Below the pieces are notes generated by a model. It was not told where the DNA came from. It did not search any database and saw nothing but the letters and a program-made list of their open reading frames with translations. 61,666 nt of DNA from Psychromonas sp. Urea-02u-13 (GTDB taxonomy: Bacteria > Pseudomonadota > Gammaproteobacteria > Enterobacterales > Psychromonadaceae): the NCBI RefSeq assembly GCF_002835995.1, contig NZ_PJBZ01000045.1, positions 1 to 61,666 on the forward strand, in the 5' to 3' direction. Positions 45,140 to 55,002 of this stretch are shown in pieces. Numbering within the stretch: position 1 is the stretch's first letter; every line of letters starts with the position of its first letter. Both the position numbers and the translations under genes were made by a program.

Positions 45140-45465
45140 AAAACACTGCAGGACTGAAGTCCCACTTCCAAAAAATGATACTCCACTGCAACATTCATTT
45201 GGAAGTGAGCCTTTAGGCTTGCGGTTGTTGCTGAGTCCACAACCCCTGCAGGACTGAAGTCCCACTTCCTAAACAGTGGGCTAGCAAAGATCACTTGGAA
45301 GTGAGCCTTTAGGCTTGCGGTTGTTACTGAATCCACAAAGCCTGCAGGACTGAAGTCCCACTTCCTAAACCGTGCGCTACCAGAGAACACTTGGAAGTGA
45401 GCCTTTAGGCTTGCCGTTGTTGCTGAGTCCACAAAACCTGCAGGACTGAAGTCCCACTTCCAAAA
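45140..45465. repeat. Tandem array of ~97-bp palindromic repeats
   Basis: CTGCAGGACTGAAGTCCCAC followed by TTCC occurs four times (starting near 45148, 45247, 45343, 45439). TTGGAAGTGAGCCTTTAGGC followed by TTGC occurs three times between them, each ending in GAGTCCACA or GAATCCACA. Each unit has two short palindromes (GGACTGAAGTCC and AGCCTTTAGGCT), and CCACTTCC pairs with GGAAGTG, so each can fold into a long hairpin. The ~25 bp between the arms vary between copies. Confidence 0.92.
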
Positions 45466-45472
45466 ATGGCGC

Positions 45473-46318
45473 TTATGAAACTTCAGGGAAAAACTGAATG
45501 GCTTCCTCTACCAGTGTTTTCTTTTGGCTTCGAGCAAGGTAAATAGCAAAAATTTCACGTGAATAAACGGGTGCGTCTTTCACTAAAAATAAGCGTTTAT
45601 CTTGGATATGTTTATAGGCCAATTGCATCGGCATGTAAGCACAGCCACCGGCTTCTAATATAAAATCTAAGGCGACACTGGGTTGGCTCATATAGTGTCT
45701 TGCAGTTACTGTGTCTTGAAACGCACGTATGTGTTGGGCATTCACCGATTCGCCATAATCGACCATGACATATTCAGAAAGCGTTTGCTGGTGGATGTTT
45801 AAATGTTCGGTGGTTGAGACTAAATGCAATGGCACCGTGGCGACTTTCTCTGTGATCAGCTCATCGACAAAAGGGGTATCGAATAAAAAGGCAATATCAA
45901 TCACGCCATTGAGCACGCTGCGGCGTAATTCAATCGGCGAGTTGGTATTGGTTAACAACCCCAAATCATGCTTATTGCAATGCAGTTTATATAACCATTT
46001 ATGTAAAATAATATCCCAAATAGACATGATAGAACCAATGGCAAGTTGCTCAGAGGTATTGTCGGCAACGCCCACATCTTGTTTGGTTTTCTGCCACATA
46101 AAAATCAGTTCATTGGCATGTTTGATTAAGCGATGTCCTTCAGAGGTGAGCTTGAGATTTTTTTGGCTACGATCAAACAGCAATACACCTAATTCACCTT
46201 CCAATAATTTAATACGCGCACTCACTGCAGATTGAGTAATAAATAACGATTCCGATGCTATGCGAAAATGTAGGGTCCTGCTGACTTCCAAAAAGGTGGT
46301 TAATAATTCTATTTTCAT
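45473..46318 (-). CDS. LysR-family regulator (HdfR-like)
   Basis: 281 residues. The winged HTH at 1-60 (TTFLEVSRTLHFRIASESLF, ITQSAVSARIKLLEGELGVLLFDRSQ in parts) and an effector domain follow the HdfR pattern. It diverges from rimK with a 165-bp gap, so rimK is its most likely target. Its stop lies right at the end of the repeat array. Confidence 0.88.
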   Translation of the reverse strand: MKIELLTTFLEVSRTLHFRIASESLFITQSAVSARIKLLEGELGVLLFDRSQKNLKLTSEGHRLIKHANELIFMWQKTKQDVGVADNTSEQLAIGSIMSIWDIILHKWLYKLHCNKHDLGLLTNTNSPIELRRSVLNGVIDIAFLFDTPFVDELITEKVATVPLHLVSTTEHLNIHQQTLSEYVMVDYGESVNAQHIRAFQDTVTARHYMSQPSVALDFILEAGGCAYMPMQLAYKHIQDKRLFLVKDAPVYSREIFAIYLARSQKKTLVEEAIQFFPEVS

Positions 46319-46492
46319 GGCTTACCCTTAATCAAAATTTTTTGTCATAGTAATCGAAATAATGAATTTTATTATAAATCAATTTGCTTTTACACTGCAC
46401 GTCTTAAATGAGGAACGTGAGAGACGTCATCATTAACAGACAATAATAATGTGAATAGTTTAATCAACAAGTTTTAATAAAAGGTGAAAATA

Positions 46493-47401
46493 ATGAAAAT
46501 TGCAATTTTATCACGTGGCCCAAACCTCTACTCAACTAAGCGTTTAAAAGAAGAGGGCGAAGCACTAGGACACCAAGTGGATGTGATAGATACGCTACAT
46601 TGTTATATGGATATTACGAGTAGTTGCCCGACAGTACGTTACAAAGGCGAAGAGTTACCGCGCTACGATGCATTGATTCCGCGTATTGGTGCTTCTATTA
46701 CTTTTTATGGCACAGCCGTGGCTCGCCAATTTGAAGTGATGGGTACGTTTAATATTAATGAGTCTGTTGCGATTAGCCGTTCACGCGATAAATTACGCTC
46801 AATGCAACTGTTAGCGCGCAGAGGCATTGGTATGCCACGCACGGGTTTTGCAAGTCAGCCTGACGATATTAAAGATTTAATTAAAAACGTTGGCGGCGCG
46901 CCGGTGGTTATCAAATTGTTAGAAGGCACACAGGGTATTGGTGTGGTACTCGCGGAGACTGCAAAAGCCGCGGAAAGTATCATTGAAGCGTTTATGGGGA
47001 TTAAAGCCAATATTCTTGTACAAGAGTTTATCAAAGAAGCCAATGGCGCCGATATTCGCTGTTTAGTGCTGGGTGGCAAAGTGATTGCTGCGATGAAACG
47101 ACAAGCTGCTGAAGGCGAGTTCCGTTCTAATTTACATCGTGGCGGCAGTGCTCAAGTGGTGAAGCTGACTAAACAAGAACGTGAAACGGCAGTGAATGCA
47201 GCTAAAGCGATGGGGCTTAATTTTTGTGGTGTTGATTTACTGCAATCAGAAAGTGGTCCGAAAGTCATGGAAGTTAATTCATCACCGGGTTTAGAAGGCA
47301 TTGAAAAAGCAACGGGTAAGAATATTGCGCGTTTAGTGATTGAATTTATGGAAAAAAATAGTAAAGCAACCAATAGCAATAAAACCAAAGGGCGTGGTTA
47401 A
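46493..47401 (+). CDS. rimK: Ribosomal protein S6--L-glutamate ligase RimK
   Basis: 302 residues from ATG 46493, with AAGGTG seven bases upstream. The ATP-grasp fold is complete: [37 protein letters not shown]-like [19 protein letters not shown], and [14 protein letters not shown] with the metal ligands. RimK adds glutamate residues to the C-terminus of S6, and in Pseudomonas this links c-di-GMP with ribosome content. The unusually long C-terminal tail ([15 protein letters not shown]) is basic. Confidence 0.95.
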   Translation: MKIAILSRGPNLYSTKRLKEEGEALGHQVDVIDTLHCYMDITSSCPTVRYKGEELPRYDALIPRIGASITFYGTAVARQFEVMGTFNINESVAISRSRDKLRSMQLLARRGIGMPRTGFASQPDDIKDLIKNVGGAPVVIKLLEGTQGIGVVLAETAKAAESIIEAFMGIKANILVQEFIKEANGADIRCLVLGGKVIAAMKRQAAEGEFRSNLHRGGSAQVVKLTKQERETAVNAAKAMGLNFCGVDLLQSESGPKVMEVNSSPGLEGIEKATGKNIARLVIEFMEKNSKATNSNKTKGRG

Positions 47402-47738
47402 CCCCTTTTTTGTCATCGCTGGCAGGGAGTTTTGCCACAAGAAGGCGTATCTGTTGATAACTCAGTAGTGCGCCTCATACCTTAGACCGTGTTAATCGCA
47501 ACATTGGCGTTTATTGACGCCTGTCATCATCTTAAATCTACACGTTATTATCAATAAACAGGGTGTGCTGTTTTTTAAACAATGTTCAACAACGACCTTT
47601 TTAGGTTAATAAACGACCATTAAAGACTATAAAAACATCACCTTGTTATAAATTCATCATTCTTGCTGTGTTTTTTTGATTAACAAAGATATTAATCTAC
47701 ATTTTTTATATAAATCTATTATTTTTTAAGGATGTAAT
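47402..47738. other. Intergenic stretch before a chemoreceptor gene
   Basis: 337 bp with AT-rich promoter-like sequence and AAGGATG before the GTG start at 47739. Nothing else was seen. Confidence 0.4.
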
Positions 47739-49373
47739 GTGGAAGTTTTTAACAAGTTTTCAATAGCATATCGTTTAGCACTGGCTGGTGTTATCGCATT
47801 TTTGGGTGTTTTTTTAGTCTCGTTGCAGGCCGTCTCGATGCTTAATACGACGTTAATGGATGAAAAATCAACGCAAACAAAAAACCTAGTAGAAAGTGCA
47901 CATAGCGTTATTAATAGTTATTACTTGCAATACCAAGCAGGTGATATCAGTGAAGAGCAAGCCAAAGTGCTTGCGATGAATAGCATAAAGCAGATGCGTT
48001 ACGCTGAGGGTAATTATTTTTGGATTAATGATTTGATACCAAAAATGATCATGCACCCTATTAAACCTGCCTTAGACGGTAAAAATTTAAGCCAAGTAAA
48101 AGATGCCAATGGGAAATACCTTTTTGTTGCGTTTGCCAAAATGGTCAGCCAGCAAGGCGCAGGTAATGTTGATTATTTATGGGCGAAACCGGGTCATGAA
48201 GATCCCGTGGCTAAAATCTCTTACGTGAAAGGGTTTAAACCTTGGGGATGGGTCATCGGTACGGGTACTTACACGGATGATGCGGATGACATACTTGGGG
48301 ACGCTATTAACAACCTCTTAATTGAAATAGTGATCATCACTTTATTATTAATTCTCGCTATCTACTTGATGAATAAAAGTATTGTACGACCTATCGTTAA
48401 TACCACTCGGGCACTTGCTGAGTTGGCAAAGGGTGATGGCGATTTAACCATGCGTTTACCCATTAAAGGCAAAGATGAAATTGCGCATTTATCAACATCA
48501 TTTAATGACTTTGTTGATAAAATTCATGGCATTATCGTTTCTGTTCAGGACTCTTCAAATGAGGTGGTGCGCTCTTCAAGTGCGTTAGTCGAAAAATCAC
48601 AATCATCATTATTAGGCGCGCAGGAGCAAAATGCAGAAACTGCGCAAATAGCGACGGCTTCAACAGAAATGGTGAGTACGATTAGCGAAATTGCTAATAG
48701 TGCTACGACGGCTGAAAACTTAGCTAAAGAAGCCAATAAAGAAACATTATCGGGGAAAGAGGTGGTGCATCTTTCTGCACAATCCATTGAGCAATTAAGC
48801 GCTGAAATTAAAACAGCAAGTGCGGTAATAGACGAGCTTGATGAACAGTGTGCCTCAATTGACAGTGTATTATCGGTGATTAAAGCGATTGCAGAACAAA
48901 CTAATTTATTAGCCTTAAATGCCGCCATTGAAGCCGCTCGCGCGGGTGAACAAGGCCGCGGGTTTGCGGTTGTCGCCGATGAAGTACGTACACTGGCAGG
49001 CAGAACCCAAAGTGCAACCTTGGAAATAAACGGCATTATCGATCAACTTCAAGTGAAAGCGAAAAGCGCGGTTGTCGCGATAGGCAGCAGTTCTGATAAA
49101 GCACAAGATGCGGTTGAACAAGCGTTAAAAGCGAGTGATTCTTTAGATTCCATCTTTGCAAGCATTACCGCTATTGCGGATGCTAATCACCATATTGCAA
49201 CGGCTGCAGAGCAGCAATCATCGGTGACAAGAGAGATAGATGAACGGGTGGTGGCTATTTCTGATTTGGCTAATCAATCGGATCAAATTGCGTCGGATAT
49301 TCACCAAGAAAGCGAGCGAATTAATCAGCTTGGCTGTCAAGTGAACGGACAAATGTCTACGTTTAAAGTGTAG
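47739..49373 (+). CDS. Methyl-accepting chemotaxis protein with single Cache (sCache_2) sensor
   Basis: 544 residues, GTG start. TM1 at ~12-32; sCache_2 domain at ~40-185 ([45 protein letters not shown]); TM2 at ~193-213; HAMP; cytoplasmic tip [22 protein letters not shown]. sCache_2 receptors often sense small carboxylates. No CheR-tethering tail is present (ends FKV). Monocistronic with a terminator behind it. Confidence 0.92.
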   Translation: MEVFNKFSIAYRLALAGVIAFLGVFLVSLQAVSMLNTTLMDEKSTQTKNLVESAHSVINSYYLQYQAGDISEEQAKVLAMNSIKQMRYAEGNYFWINDLIPKMIMHPIKPALDGKNLSQVKDANGKYLFVAFAKMVSQQGAGNVDYLWAKPGHEDPVAKISYVKGFKPWGWVIGTGTYTDDADDILGDAINNLLIEIVIITLLLILAIYLMNKSIVRPIVNTTRALAELAKGDGDLTMRLPIKGKDEIAHLSTSFNDFVDKIHGIIVSVQDSSNEVVRSSSALVEKSQSSLLGAQEQNAETAQIATASTEMVSTISEIANSATTAENLAKEANKETLSGKEVVHLSAQSIEQLSAEIKTASAVIDELDEQCASIDSVLSVIKAIAEQTNLLALNAAIEAARAGEQGRGFAVVADEVRTLAGRTQSATLEINGIIDQLQVKAKSAVVAIGSSSDKAQDAVEQALKASDSLDSIFASITAIADANHHIATAAEQQSSVTREIDERVVAISDLANQSDQIASDIHQESERINQLGCQVNGQMSTFKV

Positions 49374-49395
49374 AAAACCAACTGTTCAATGTATG

Positions 49396-49422
49396 AAAAA
49401 GCCACTCAATGAGTGGCTTTTT
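49396..49422 (+). terminator. Terminator after the Cache chemoreceptor gene
   Basis: AAAAAGCCACTC and GAGTGGCTTTTT flank AAT. The T-run is on both strands, so it may also end the PepSY gene. Confidence 0.88.
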
Positions 49423-49441
49423 GCTGTTTGATACTTTGTAC

Positions 49442-50833
49442 TTACTTTAGGTGGTAGCTGAATTTAGCGACACGTGAAATCAGTAATTTATCCATTATCC
49501 AGATAAATGCAATTGCACCGGCGGCTAATGGAAACATAAGCGCTAACAGGCTGGTAATGATTATCGCACTTAACCAACGTGGTGAGGGCGCGACTTTAAC
49601 GGGCGCTGCTAGCCATTTGTCACTGCTAGTACGGCGTGTCCACCACATGATAACGCCAGAGACGGCAATTAATATGAAGGTGAGGCACAGTAAGGTATTC
49701 AAAATACGATTCCATAAACCCATGTCACCTTGATGTAAGGCGATACCTGCAGCCATTGATTTCGCCATTAAAGAGTATTCAGCCCAGCCAATATCGGCTA
49801 ATACTTTACCGCTAAATTGGTCAATATGCAGCGTTCTATCTTCACGGGCATCGGTAATGTCACCACTCATGGTATTCGCAGAAAGTGTATACACACCATC
49901 TGCTTTAGTAGGAATATTTACTTTGAAACGTGTTAACCCAATTTGAGTGGCGTAAGCAACCACGCTGCCTAAATTGACTTGGCCCATTGGGATAGCGTCG
50001 ATACCCATTTGTGAACCCGATAATGGCAGTTTTGTTTGCTCAAGATTCCAGGGCACTTCCTCTAGTACATCATGATTCATTGAGGCATGTGTTTTGTCTG
50101 AAAGTGGCACGTTATTCCATTTTTCAGCGGGAAAACTATTCCACGGTTGCACTATTTTTTCGCCCCAAACACCTGCCCAAGAAAGACCAGAGATAACAAA
50201 AAACAGCAGAAATACTGAGGTCACTAAGCCTAAATTCGCATGTAAATCACGCCAAAAAATACGTTTGCCACTGCTTAAACGCAGTTTAAATAATCCTGCT
50301 TTACTGGCGTTATCCGTTGGCCACCATAAATACAAACCGGAGACGATTAAAATCACCATCAAGCTGGCTGCTATTTCAATTAAACGGTCGCCATTCTCAC
50401 CGATTAATAAGGTGCCATGAATACCATTCGCCCAGTTGTAAATACTATTATCACGGTCTATTTTACCTAATATGTCACCTGTATAAGGGTTAATAGTGAC
50501 AAATAATCCTTGTCCACTGGCGCTGACAATCGCAAAGCGGGCCACTCGCTCTGAGTTCTCAGGGGTAATATATTGTTTGATTGAGGCATCAGGGTAACTG
50601 AGTTGCACATTACTTAATTGTTGCTCTAGCGAAATACGCGTTTGTTGCGCCTCAATATTTAATATTGCTCCATATTGTGCATCTTCAATCACATCATCGT
50701 AGAGCATGACTAGCCCGGTTATCGATAACATGATCATAAATGGCACCACATAAAGTCCGGCGTAAAAGTGCCATCGCCATGCGCTACTGTGTTTTATTTG
50801 TTGCTGACTAGGTTGGTTTTTTTCTTGAAACAT
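49442..50833 (-). CDS. PepSY-associated TM protein (PiuB-like iron-uptake reductase family)
   Basis: 463 residues. HSSAWRWHFYAGLYVVPFMI is the classic start, with membrane helices at ~27-47, ~150-172, ~200-222, ~383-403 and ~425-450. A PepSY-like periplasmic region holds WANGIHGTLLIGENGDRLIE and FWRDLHANLGLV with its heme-type His. Such proteins reduce or help import ferric siderophores at the inner membrane. The gene upstream (50926-51321) is on the same strand 92 bp away and may share its promoter. Confidence 0.85.
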   Translation of the reverse strand: MFQEKNQPSQQQIKHSSAWRWHFYAGLYVVPFMIMLSITGLVMLYDDVIEDAQYGAILNIEAQQTRISLEQQLSNVQLSYPDASIKQYITPENSERVARFAIVSASGQGLFVTINPYTGDILGKIDRDNSIYNWANGIHGTLLIGENGDRLIEIAASLMVILIVSGLYLWWPTDNASKAGLFKLRLSSGKRIFWRDLHANLGLVTSVFLLFFVISGLSWAGVWGEKIVQPWNSFPAEKWNNVPLSDKTHASMNHDVLEEVPWNLEQTKLPLSGSQMGIDAIPMGQVNLGSVVAYATQIGLTRFKVNIPTKADGVYTLSANTMSGDITDAREDRTLHIDQFSGKVLADIGWAEYSLMAKSMAAGIALHQGDMGLWNRILNTLLCLTFILIAVSGVIMWWTRRTSSDKWLAAPVKVAPSPRWLSAIIITSLLALMFPLAAGAIAFIWIMDKLLISRVAKFSYHLK

Positions 50834-50925
50834 ATGATGTCCTTGAATGCACTGAGCCTATTGCCTCAATGCATATTATCCTTGTATGATTTTAAAAAAT
50901 CGGTTCAATTATTAATGCACTTGAA

Positions 50926-51321
50926 TTAAGAAAATTCGGGCGGAGATCGGGGTTGCTTAAAGAAAAGGCGAGTCGATGAGAAAAATAAATTGATGCTAAG
51001 AAAAGGTGAAAGCGTGGAATGATGGTTAGCAAAAAGAGCGGGAAAGTTCGCAAACAGTAAACAAACATATTGAGATAAAGGGCAATGATAAAACTTTTTT
51101 GCACTGCTAGATGAGGTGCTTTCGTGTGTCTCACTCGCTGGCGTATGCGCCATAGATGAATGGTTAAACATCTCCATGCTAGCCACGGGGCAATGATTGG
51201 CTTGTAGTAACGAATTTTTAGTGTTGGCATGAATAACCGGCATTGCGCTTATTAATAACCATGCCAATAGCCATGATCCTATGATGCTTTTTTGTAGTGT
51301 TTTATTTAATTGGCGCATCAT
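50926..51321 (-). CDS. Small Cys/His-containing secreted protein (DUF2946-like)
   Basis: 131 residues. A signal-like segment at ~11-32 ends at VIHANT. HCPVASMEMFNHSSMAHTPA follows, then FYHCPLSQYVCLLF, giving Cys/His/Met groups like a metal-binding site, and the C-terminus is SPPEFS. This layout resembles DUF2946-type proteins found beside metal-uptake genes. Family assignment is tentative. It sits upstream of the PepSY gene in the same direction. Confidence 0.6.
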   Translation of the reverse strand: MMRQLNKTLQKSIIGSWLLAWLLISAMPVIHANTKNSLLQANHCPVASMEMFNHSSMAHTPASETHESTSSSSAKKFYHCPLSQYVCLLFANFPALFANHHSTLSPFLSINLFFSSTRLFFKQPRSPPEFS

Positions 51322-51601
51322 AGCCTATACGAACAGGAATCAATTAGGGTAACGTTTGGTGGCGTAACTTGCCAAAGTGGTCATCAAGGCGCAACTTACT
51401 TTTAGGTCGCTGTGATAGATGTCACGCTATTTTGCTGTATTTGTCTGTTACAACAATGAAAAAAATAAGGTGCTTTGTATCTTTTAGGCGTTAGTTAGCT
51501 TGAGAGGAACGCAGGCATTGCATTGAAAAACAGGTTAAAGTGATTGTGGTTTTTGTTATTGTGATTAGAGTAAAAATATAAGCAGACATTAAGGATGAAA
51601 A

Positions 51602-52213
51602 GTGAAACAACAAGCTAAAAATAGTGGGTTAGGTTGCCTTCAACTTAATGCCCCGTTAAAGCCATCACATCGTATTTTGGTTTATATTGCGAATAAACCC
51701 AACATGCCAGAATATCGACACTGTAATAGTGTGCAGGCAATGACTTCAGGGGAAATTACCGCGATTGGTTTAGCCTGTGGCAATGGCTGGCGCAAAGTCT
51801 TTAATGTTTACAGTAAGTTACTTTATGCACTGGATGCGAATGATTTTTCATTTAAAACCTTAGCGCCTACTTGGCAAACTTATCGAGATGATTTTTTGTT
51901 ACAACAGGGCAGCGCCACTGCGCTATTATTTAGTGCGCCTTTGTTGTTAAAAGAGTTGTCAAAAGAGTTGTCAAAAGAGTCGCAAGCAAACTCGCATTGT
52001 ATTCATATTATTAGTGGTAAAACCTATGCTAAAACGTTAATTGATAGTGGTCTATTAAACGTCTCATTAATTTGGATAGATGAGTATTTTGCAATCGATG
52101 TGCAGAAACGATTAATCGTTTGTCCGTATTTTGATTACCGACAGTTATCCAATCAAAAAATAGAACAACTCGCCAAACTAATGAGTGGATTAGTAAACCA
52201 AAAAACGCATTAA
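51602..52213 (+). CDS. Hypothetical cytoplasmic protein
   Basis: 203 residues, GTG start behind AAGGATG. No signal peptide or membrane segment. Blocks such as CGNGWRKVFNVYSKLLYAL and WQTYRDDFLLQQGSATALLF look conserved, but no family is assigned. A 12-bp tandem repeat encodes LSKELSKES near residue 120. It is followed 19 bp on by a rof gene, so the two may be co-expressed. Confidence 0.75.
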   Translation: MKQQAKNSGLGCLQLNAPLKPSHRILVYIANKPNMPEYRHCNSVQAMTSGEITAIGLACGNGWRKVFNVYSKLLYALDANDFSFKTLAPTWQTYRDDFLLQQGSATALLFSAPLLLKELSKELSKESQANSHCIHIISGKTYAKTLIDSGLLNVSLIWIDEYFAIDVQKRLIVCPYFDYRQLSNQKIEQLAKLMSGLVNQKTH

Positions 52214-52231
52214 AAAAGAGAGGTAAATAAC

Positions 52232-52477
52232 ATGATAAGTTGCAACCAATACGATTACATCGAGATAGTGTGCATGTACCATTATCCTCTTAGTTTGACC
52301 CTCAAATCAGGTGAAGTGATTACCTGTAAAGCGCTTGATACAAAGCGTAATGATAACAACGAAGAATGCATTCAAGTTGATATTCAAGGTGTGCAAACAT
52401 TAGTGCTATTAGATGAACTGAGTGAGTTATCTGTGCTGATTGAAAATCCACATTTCCAAGTTGTTTCTTTTAGCTAA
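52232..52477 (+). CDS. rof: Rho-binding antiterminator (Rof)
   Basis: 81 residues. ISCNQYDYIEIVCMYHYPLS, LTLKSGEVITCKALDT and the following LDELSEL match E. coli Rof (YaeO): CxxYDYxEIACMYxYxxxLTLKDG. Rof binds the Rho hexamer and blocks RNA loading, relieving Rho-dependent termination. The N-terminus is slightly shorter than in E. coli. AGAGAGG precedes the start. Confidence 0.9.
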   Translation: MISCNQYDYIEIVCMYHYPLSLTLKSGEVITCKALDTKRNDNNEECIQVDIQGVQTLVLLDELSELSVLIENPHFQVVSFS

Positions 52478-52497
52478 ACGCAGTAAAAACACCATCA

Positions 52498-53322
52498 CTA
52501 CACCATTACTAGCGGCAAGTCAGTGGCCATGTTGTCTTTACGATATTGATTTGGGGTTTGCATGAACAGCGCTTTAAACGCGTAAATGTACGCAGAATCA
52601 GATTGATAACCTAAATCCATGGCGATATTTTGTATTGCCATCTGCTCTTCTAATAACTGCAATGATAAAACCAGCCTGATATTTTGTCGCCATAAGGAAA
52701 ATGACTGATCAAATTCCTTTGCACAGAGCCGAGACAAAGTTCTGGATGATGCCCCCACTTTTACCGCCCAATCTGCGAGTGTTAGCGCTAAATCAGGCTG
52801 CAGTTGTAACTGCGTAAATATCGCCAATAATCTTCTGTCTTTTGGTATCAATAGCGGGATCTCATAAGTTTCTGCGAGGGTTATCTGATCGCTTAATACC
52901 ATTAATAAATGCGCTAACATAAGCGCGCTTTGTTGCTTGGTTTCTTCTTTGAATAACTGCAAAATGAGTGCTTTTAATAGCGGGGTCACTAAGCATGATT
53001 TATGCTACTCGCTATAGTCTAAGGTGTTTTGTGTGAGGCTGTTATTAGGATTTAAATAGATAGCCATAAAGTGAGTATTAGTTACCGCAACCGATTTGTG
53101 GGTGGTGTTGGCTGGGATATACAAGATGCCATTATGCGGCACAATGATATTTTTTGTTTTGCCTTTTAAGCGTAACTGAGACTGCAAAAGCCCCTTTAAA
53201 GGAAAGATGATTTGATGCCATGGGTGTGAATGCCAGTCGTCCACATAACTTGATGGCATCTGTATTATATTGGTCAGCATTTGGCTGTTTTCTGACTGTT
53301 GTATTCTTTCGTTTGCTGACAT
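52498..53322 (-). pseudogene. AraC-family regulator interrupted by an in-frame amber codon
   Basis: From ATG 53322 the frame encodes an AraC-type cupin (SSYVDDWHSHPWHQIIFPLKG) up to YSE, then TAG at 53005-53007. Without leaving the frame it continues CAT AAA ... and encodes the helical linker and AraC HTH pair (DWAVKVGASSRTLSRLCAKE and IAMDLGYQSDSAYIYAFKALF) to 52498. The combined length of 274 codons is normal for the cupin/AraC family. A CAG to TAG change would explain it. The downstream part could restart at GTG 52989. As sequenced it is likely non-functional. Confidence 0.88.
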
Positions 53323-53425
53323 TTTTGGCGACTTATCGATGGTTTGTGTCTGCTAGTATAGGTTAAATAAGCATGAAATTAGATAGCATAATGTCTCATT
53401 AATTTAACAAAGGTGAGGAACCGTC

Positions 53426-54139
53426 ATGCATATTCATTTTATCATTCATGAGTCGTACGAAGGACCGGGTGCATTAGCGCAGTGGGTTGAGACAAGAGGA
53501 CACAAAAAAAGCGAGACCCATTTATACCGTGGTGAGCAATTAGCTCAAGTAATGGATTTTGATTTACTGATTATATTGGGGGGGCCACAATCGCCACAAA
53601 CCACTGTTTTGCAGTGTGCCTATTTTGATGTGCAGCGAGAAGTAGATTTCATCGCAAAGAGCATCGTGGCAGGTAAAGCGGTATTAGGCATTTGTTTAGG
53701 CGCGCAATTAATTGGTGAGGCATTGGGCGCTAAATTTGAAACAAGCCCCAACAAAGAGATTGGCTATTTCCCCATCACTCTGACCGCCGAGGGTAAAGCA
53801 AACCCATTGTTACAGCATTTTCAGTCAAAGGAAGTGGTCGGTCACTGGCACAATGACATGCCTGGCATCACAGAGCATGCAAAAATACTCGCTTATAGTG
53901 AAGGTTGCCCGAGGCAAATTGTTGCTTATGGCGAATGGGTTTATGGTTTTCAATGCCATTTAGAATTTACCCAAGAAAGTGTGCAAGGTTTAATTGAATC
54001 TGCCTTTGATAACACGCTGCTGAACAGTGAAAAATGGGTACAGCAACCCTCTGATATATTGAAGAAAAATACCCAAACAATGAATAATTTACAGTTTCAA
54101 TTTTTAGATGATTTACTGACGCGATATAAGCACCAATAA
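53426..54139 (+). CDS. Class I glutamine amidotransferase (GuaA N-terminal-like)
   Basis: 237 residues. VLGICLGAQLIGEALGA carries the nucleophile Cys and GFQCHLEFTQES the His/Glu of the triad. It is a stand-alone glutaminase or gamma-glutamyl hydrolase-like protein of the GMP synthase-type group; the acceptor is unknown. It diverges from the AraC pseudogene 103 bp away, so it may once have been its target. GGTGAGGA precedes the start. Confidence 0.9.
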   Translation: MHIHFIIHESYEGPGALAQWVETRGHKKSETHLYRGEQLAQVMDFDLLIILGGPQSPQTTVLQCAYFDVQREVDFIAKSIVAGKAVLGICLGAQLIGEALGAKFETSPNKEIGYFPITLTAEGKANPLLQHFQSKEVVGHWHNDMPGITEHAKILAYSEGCPRQIVAYGEWVYGFQCHLEFTQESVQGLIESAFDNTLLNSEKWVQQPSDILKKNTQTMNNLQFQFLDDLLTRYKHQ

Positions 54140-54462
54140 GCATCAACAATTACCAATAACTATCAATAATTACCAATGAGCAGCGAGCTCTTGGCGACTG
54201 GTATTTGCGCTTTAACAAAAGCGGATGCCTGCGTTTATGTCTCACCGACTAAAGGCTTTATCTACTGCGTTTTTCCTGCAAAAAATAGCGCTAATACCTG
54301 CGCTTAATACGCATAGCTTGCGTGTTATCACAGATACTTACGATAACGTTAAAATCTGCGAATTTATTCCCCAATATCATGCTATTAGGTTGGCGAGAAA
54401 GGCACGGCGACTCTATAGTGATTTTATACACCTATATTTGTATATGTTATGGAGCATCAAAA
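54140..54462. other. Intergenic stretch before the H-NOX gene
   Basis: Open frames of up to ~90 codons cross this stretch but lack ribosome sites and family resemblance. The real H-NOX start at 54463 has GGAG eight bases upstream. No NO-responsive operator was recognised. Confidence 0.4.
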
Positions 54463-55002
54463 ATGAAAGGCATTGTATTCAATCAGCTACAAGAGTTTGT
54501 AGAAAGTGAGCACGGTATTGTTCTCTGGGATAAAGCGCTAACGGCGTGTGATTTACCTTCTCAGGGTGTTTATGTTTCTACCATGAATTATGACGATAGC
54601 GAGCTACAAGGTTTAGTCGGTTTTTTTTGTAATCACTTGTCGGTTGATGCGCCTACTTTAGTACGTGCTTTTGGAGAGTATTTATTCCCGCGCTTATTTG
54701 TAATGGCGCCTGACCAAGCTAAAGAAGCAAAAAACTTGAAAGCATTCTTATTAATGATTGAAGATATTATTCATGTGGAGGTCAGAAAGCTCTATCCCGA
54801 TGCCAGTCTGCCTGAATTTGACTACCAGGATAATAACCAAGACTTACTCATGTTATACCGCTCCCCACGTAAATTATGTCATTTAAGTGAAGGCTTGATT
54901 AAAGGGGCAGCTACACATTATCAAGAGAAGGTGAGCATTAAACAAACCTGTTGTATGCACCATGGTGCTGACCACTGTGCTATAGAAATCACTTTCTCAT
55001 GA
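54463..55002 (+). CDS. H-NOX heme nitric oxide/oxygen-binding sensor protein
   Basis: 179 residues. MKGIVFNQLQEFVESEHG is the family start. The proximal heme ligand is H104 (IEDIIHVEVRKLYPDA), and Y132-x-S134-x-R136 (YRSPRK) is the conserved heme-propionate binding motif. It senses NO and controls the histidine kinase whose gene overlaps its stop by four bases (ATGA). This is the HnoX-HnoK (HahK) arrangement of Vibrio and Shewanella, which regulates biofilm through c-di-GMP turnover. The usual HnoB/HnoC/HnoD response regulators are not next to it. Confidence 0.95.
   Translation: MKGIVFNQLQEFVESEHGIVLWDKALTACDLPSQGVYVSTMNYDDSELQGLVGFFCNHLSVDAPTLVRAFGEYLFPRLFVMAPDQAKEAKNLKAFLLMIEDIIHVEVRKLYPDASLPEFDYQDNNQDLLMLYRSPRKLCHLSEGLIKGAATHYQEKVSIKQTCCMHHGADHCAIEITFS

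Noticed and set aside
45056..45432. Two overlapping reverse frames (69 and 113 codons) across the repeat array
   Set aside because: Their peptides simply repeat the translated repeat units; no ribosome site.
45140..45465. Possible CRISPR array
   Set aside because: Repeats of 24 and ~44 bp alternate with ~25 bp loops, units are tandem palindromes, there are only three to four copies, and no cas genes are near.
50892..51230. 112-codon reverse frame overlapping the small secreted protein gene
   Set aside because: The other frame (50926-51321) has a signal segment and ordered Cys/His motifs; this one has neither.
53427..53600. Seven-G run inside the glutamine amidotransferase gene as a phase switch
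   Set aside because: It encodes the conserved Gly-Gly of ILGGPQSP in frame; a normal coding sequence.
54225..54509. 94-codon forward frame before the H-NOX gene
   Set aside because: No ribosome site or family, and it overlaps the well-supported H-NOX start at 54463.
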